Shown here one piece after another: positions 5,473 through 8,020 of a stretch of DNA of 8,020 nucleotides (position 1 is its first letter; each line of letters starts with the position of its first letter). The DNA comes from Candidatus Eiseniibacteriota bacterium (GTDB taxonomy: Bacteria; Eisenbacteria; RBG-16-71-46), in assembly GCA_005893365.1 (NCBI GenBank), contig VBPB01000029.1, positions 1 through 8,020 on the forward strand, given 5' to 3'. The position numbers and the translations under genes are program-made. The notes beneath the pieces are model-generated. The model did no database searches and was not told the origin of the DNA. It saw only the letters and a list, made by a program, of their open reading frames with translations.

Positions 5473-7665
5473 TCAGGTGTGGATCTTCTCCTTGCCGCGC
5501 GCCTTCTGGTCGAGGTCGCGCAGCGTGGGCGCCTGCCGCGATGGGGCCGCCAGATCCGTCGTCGTGGTTGTCGCCGGCTGCTGGAGCGGCCTGCCCCGGT
5601 GGATGGTGCAGTACTCGGTGGGCTCGGCGTGCTCGTCGAAGATCTCGGTGGTCACGTTGGGGCACGCGTCGGTCGCGAGCATCCCCGACTCCGCGCACAC
5701 CTCGCGGCTGATGGTGCCCGCCGGCACCGGGAAGTCCTCGACCGGCCGGCCGCGCGTGGCGCCGATCATGATGTCGGTCCACGCTGGCAAGGCGGCGCGC
5801 GCGCCGGTCATCCCCGGCCCGATCGGGCGCTTCTCGTCGTAGCCGACCCACACGCCGCACACCAGGCTCGGCACGAAGCCCACGAACCACGCGTCCATGT
5901 AATCGTCCATGGTGCCCGTCTTCCCGGCGGCGGGGGCCGTGAAGCCGCGGGCGCGCGCCGGGAAGCCGGTGCCGTGGTCCATGACGCTCTGCAGCATGGA
6001 GGTCATGACCGAGGCCGTGCCCTCCGAGAGCACCTCGACCGGCCGCGGGGCGTTCTTCTCCAGCACGTTCCCGCTGGCGTCCTCCACCTCGAGGACGAAG
6101 ATGGGATCGTTGCGGATGCCGCGGTCGGCGAAGACCCCGTACGCCGAGGTCAGCTCGAGCAGCGTCACCTCGCTGGTGCCGAGCGCCAGGGACAGGTTCT
6201 GCCCGACCGGGCTGCGGATGCCCATGCGCCGGGCGTAGCTGGCCACGAGCGAGGTGCTCACCTTGCGCAGCAGCTTGATGGCCGGGATGTTGATGGACTG
6301 CTGGAGCGCGTAGCGCAGCGTCACCGGCCCGCGATAGAGGTGGTCGTAGTTCTGCGGCTGCCAGAGCTCGCCGTCGGCGCCGGGGAAGGACTCGGGCTCG
6401 TCGACGATGACGTCGGTGGGATGGAAGCCGTTGTCCATCGCGGCCGTGTACACGAACGGCTTGAAGGCCGAGCCGGGCTGGCGCCGGGCCTGCACGGCGC
6501 GGTTGAAGTTCGAATGGTCCCAGCTGCGGCCGCCGATCAAGGCACGGATGTACCCGGTGCGCGGATCGATGGCCACGGCGGCGCCCTGGAGGTAGTCGGG
6601 GAGCTGCGTGGCGCGCAGGGAATCGGCGGGCGGGACGTAGGCGGCCATGGTCTTCTTGATCCTGAGCTCGCTCTCGAGCGCCGAGAGCTGCTTCTCCAGC
6701 GCCCGCTCCGCGATCTGCTGCAGGTCCATGTCGAGCGTGGTGTAGACCTTGAGCCCGCCTTCGTAGACGGCGTTCGACCCGTACTTCTGGTCCAGGTGCA
6801 GCCGCACCATCTCGACGAAGAACGGGGCGCGGTCGTTGCGGTAGCGCATCGGCGTCACGCCGAGCGGCGCGCTCATCGCGTTGTCGAACTCCACCTGGGA
6901 GCAGGCCCCGGTGGCCAGCATGTTGCGCAGCACCTTGGCGCGGCGCGCCCGGGCCGCCGCCGGGTGGTGGCGCGGCGAGTAGAGGTTCGGATTCGCCGGG
7001 ATGCCGGCGATGAGCGCGCATTCGGCCAGGTTGAGCTCGCGCAGCGGCTTCCCGAAGTAGGTCTTGGCCGCGGCCTCGACGCCGTGGGCGCCCTCGCCGA
7101 AGTAGATCTGGTTGAAGTAGAGCTCGAGGATCTGGTCCTTGGAGTAGTTGCGCTCGATCTCGATGGCGAGCGCCACCTCCTTGAGCTTGCGGGTGATCGT
7201 GCGCTCGTGCGTCAGGAACACGTTGCGCGCGAGCAGCTGGGTGATGGTGCTGCCGCCCTCCTTGATCTTGAGGTGCGTGAGGTCGGTCACCGCCGCACGG
7301 GCGATGCCCCAGAGGTCGACGCCCCAGTGATGGTAGAAGTTCCGGTCCTCGGTCGCGATGGTGGCGTTGATGAGGTTGCGCGGGATCTGGCGCAGCGGGA
7401 CCGGGGACCGGTTCTCCTTGAAGAACTCGTGGAGCACCCGGCCGCGGTAGTCGTAGACCACCGTCTTGACCGGGGGCTTGATGGCCAGGAGGGCTTCGGG
7501 GCTCGCGAGGTCGTGGCGCAGCCACTGGACCACGCCGAAGACCACGCCGGCCGCGGCGAACACGGCGAAGACGACGAGGCCGAAGAACAGCTTCCACGGG
7601 AACCGCAGGGCCGCGCGCACGGCGGGACGCGCCACGCCCGCCAGCCCGGAGTCGGAATGGGTCAC
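5473..7665 (-). CDS. mrcA: Class A penicillin-binding protein (PBP1A-type transglycosylase/transpeptidase)
   Basis: Bifunctional peptidoglycan synthase, 730 residues, anchored in the cytoplasmic membrane by one segment at about 25-48, with the catalytic domains outside. The GT51 domain (about 70-235) shows ATEDRNFYHHWGVD (catalytic Glu106), GGSTITQLLARN (137-148), KLKEVALAIEIE (second Glu, 163) and LYFNQIYFGEGAHGVEAAA. The transpeptidase domain (about 358-635) has all three motifs: SAFK (Ser399, Lys402), SIN (457-459) and KTG (582-584). After it comes a Cys-containing tail (VCAESGMLATDACP to YCTIHRG; Cys657, 668, 686) seen in many PBP1A proteins, then a Thr tract and a charged end. It is shorter than E. 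coli PBP1a (about 850 aa), lacking its large insert. The GTG start at 7665 has no Shine-Dalgarno. It is convergent with the deo operon and divergent from tyrS. The motif-2 second Gln is replaced by Leu144. Confidence 0.96.
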   Translation of the reverse strand: MTHSDSGLAGVARPAVRAALRFPWKLFFGLVVFAVFAAAGVVFGVVQWLRHDLASPEALLAIKPPVKTVVYDYRGRVLHEFFKENRSPVPLRQIPRNLINATIATEDRNFYHHWGVDLWGIARAAVTDLTHLKIKEGGSTITQLLARNVFLTHERTITRKLKEVALAIEIERNYSKDQILELYFNQIYFGEGAHGVEAAAKTYFGKPLRELNLAECALIAGIPANPNLYSPRHHPAAARARRAKVLRNMLATGACSQVEFDNAMSAPLGVTPMRYRNDRAPFFVEMVRLHLDQKYGSNAVYEGGLKVYTTLDMDLQQIAERALEKQLSALESELRIKKTMAAYVPPADSLRATQLPDYLQGAAVAIDPRTGYIRALIGGRSWDHSNFNRAVQARRQPGSAFKPFVYTAAMDNGFHPTDVIVDEPESFPGADGELWQPQNYDHLYRGPVTLRYALQQSINIPAIKLLRKVSTSLVASYARRMGIRSPVGQNLSLALGTSEVTLLELTSAYGVFADRGIRNDPIFVLEVEDASGNVLEKNAPRPVEVLSEGTASVMTSMLQSVMDHGTGFPARARGFTAPAAGKTGTMDDYMDAWFVGFVPSLVCGVWVGYDEKRPIGPGMTGARAALPAWTDIMIGATRGRPVEDFPVPAGTISREVCAESGMLATDACPNVTTEIFDEHAEPTEYCTIHRGRPLQQPATTTTTDLAAPSRQAPTLRDLDQKARGKEKIHT

Positions 7666-7672
7666 GCGGCCG

Positions 7673-7702
7673 AGGCTAGGCGGGGGCCCGGTGGGTGGTC
7701 AA
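7673..7702 (-). promoter_or_regulatory. Possible promoter of the penicillin-binding protein gene
   Basis: On the minus strand, TTGACC (plus 7697-7702) and TAGCCT (plus 7673-7678) are separated by 18 bp. The first hexamer is a good -35 match; the second matches only 3 of 6 -10 positions. Transcription about 7 nt after TAGCCT would begin at or next to the GTG, giving a leaderless mRNA and fitting the missing Shine-Dalgarno. A second TTGACT lies slightly upstream (plus 7713-7718). Confidence 0.25.
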
Positions 7703-7722
7703 GTCCATTCGAAGTCAATCGG

Positions 7723-7751
7723 TTGCCCGGTCAGACCTTGACTCCTAATAT
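7723..7751 (+). promoter_or_regulatory. Probable sigma70-type promoter of tyrS
   Basis: TTGCCC (7723-7728) and TAATAT (7746-7751) are separated by exactly 17 bp, each matching 4 of 6 consensus bases. They sit in a conspicuously AT-richer patch of an otherwise very GC-rich window. The predicted start of transcription near 7758 would leave a short leader of about 36 nt before the tyrS ATG. No T-box or attenuator structure fits in that leader. Confidence 0.4.
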
Positions 7752-7793
7752 GCCCGACGACCGCCGTCATCCGAGGGCACGACGCGAGGCGCG

Positions 7794-8020
7794 ATGAACC
7801 CCGAACAGCAACTGGCGATCCTTTCACGGGGCACCGAGGAGATCCTCCCCGCGGGCGCCCTGCTCGAGCGCCTGCGCCTTTGCGCGCGCGAGGGGAGGCC
7901 GCTGCGCGTCAAGCAGGGGTTCGACCCCACCGCCCCCGACATCCATCTCGGCCACACCGTCGGGCTGCGCAAGCTCCGCGCGTTCCAGGACCTGGGCCAC
8001 CAGGTGGTGCTGATTGTCGG
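7794..8020 (+). CDS. tyrS: Tyrosyl-tRNA synthetase, N-terminal part (truncated by window edge)
   Basis: Class I aminoacyl-tRNA synthetase charging tRNA-Tyr in the cytoplasm; 75 full codons are present. The opening LAILSRGTEEILP (residues 7-19) is typical of the longer bacterial TyrRS branch. It is followed by a basic stretch and LRVKQGFDPTAPDIHLGH (37-54). The HIGH-type ATP-binding motif is HLGH at 51-54, and the text continues as VGLRKLRAFQDLGHQVVLIVG, the expected Rossmann-fold strand and helix. The ATG at 7794 follows a GAGG Shine-Dalgarno (7786-7789) at 4 nt. It is divergent from the PBP gene. The KMSKS motif and the tRNA-binding C-terminus lie beyond the window. Confidence 0.95.
   Translation, partial: MNPEQQLAILSRGTEEILPAGALLERLRLCAREGRPLRVKQGFDPTAPDIHLGHTVGLRKLRAFQDLGHQVVLIV

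Noticed and set aside
4076..7597. Very long (1173-codon) minus-strand open frame across deoA and the PBP gene
   Set aside because: It is a shadow of two well-recognised genes in other frames; its product is Arg/Pro/Gly-rich low-complexity with no known motifs, as expected at high GC where stop codons are rare.
7752..7793. T-box or attenuator in the tyrS leader
   Set aside because: The leader is only about 40 nt and shows no T-box sequence or stem pair with a U-tract.
5005..7797. 930-codon plus-strand open frame antisense to the PBP gene
   Set aside because: The opposite strand encodes an intact PBP with every catalytic motif; this frame has biased Arg/Gly/Val composition and no domain.
1..8020. 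Genuine BMC shell or aldehyde dehydrogenase genes near deoC
   Set aside because: Every substantial gene in the window is otherwise identified; none resembles a BMC-H/T/P shell protein or an acylating aldehyde dehydrogenase, so the compartment idea rests only on the DeoC leader.

Overview
High-GC, gene-dense bacterial chromosomal DNA with no mobile element, CRISPR array, tRNA or rRNA. The very GC-rich third codon positions, mixed ATG/GTG starts, tightly overlapping operon genes and a bifunctional penicillin-binding protein with an N-terminal anchor suggest a free-living, walled, high-GC bacterium. A deep-branching or proteobacteria-like soil/groundwater lineage is possible, but the sequence alone does not fix the phylum.

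Layout: (1) positions 1-186, minus strand, hold the 5' end of a DUF4126-type membrane protein. (2) A divergent intergenic region (187-312) carries several short palindromes. (3) A five-gene plus-strand operon (313-5389) reads alr (alanine racemase), deoB (phosphopentomutase), cdd (cytidine deaminase), deoC (deoxyribose-phosphate aldolase), deoA/pdp (pyrimidine-nucleoside phosphorylase). The first junction is a 4-nt gap and each later one is a 4-nt stop/start overlap (GTGA, ATGA, CTGA). (4) A short convergent spacer has a GC-rich hairpin just after deoA. (5) A full-length class A penicillin-binding protein lies on the minus strand (5473-7665). (6) A second divergent promoter region precedes the 5' end of tyrS on the plus strand (7794 to the window edge).

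The four nucleoside genes form a complete route for pyrimidine (deoxy)nucleosides. Cdd deaminates (deoxy)cytidine; DeoA splits the (deoxy)uridine/thymidine phosphorolytically to base plus (deoxy)ribose-1-phosphate; DeoB moves the phosphate to C5; DeoC cleaves deoxyribose-5-phosphate to glyceraldehyde-3-phosphate and acetaldehyde. The leading alr and the PBP both belong to peptidoglycan synthesis.

Main observation: DeoC carries about 95 extra N-terminal residues. They begin with a short amphipathic helix followed by a Pro/Ala-rich linker, the architecture of the encapsulation peptides that load enzymes into bacterial microcompartments (BMCs). Because DeoC releases acetaldehyde, this suggests a BMC-associated nucleoside or sugar-phosphate catabolic pathway. 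No shell gene is present in this window, so the idea is an inference that needs the rest of the genome. Second, deoA has no ATG/GTG/TTG near its expected start and most likely begins at a CTG that overlaps the deoC stop codon.
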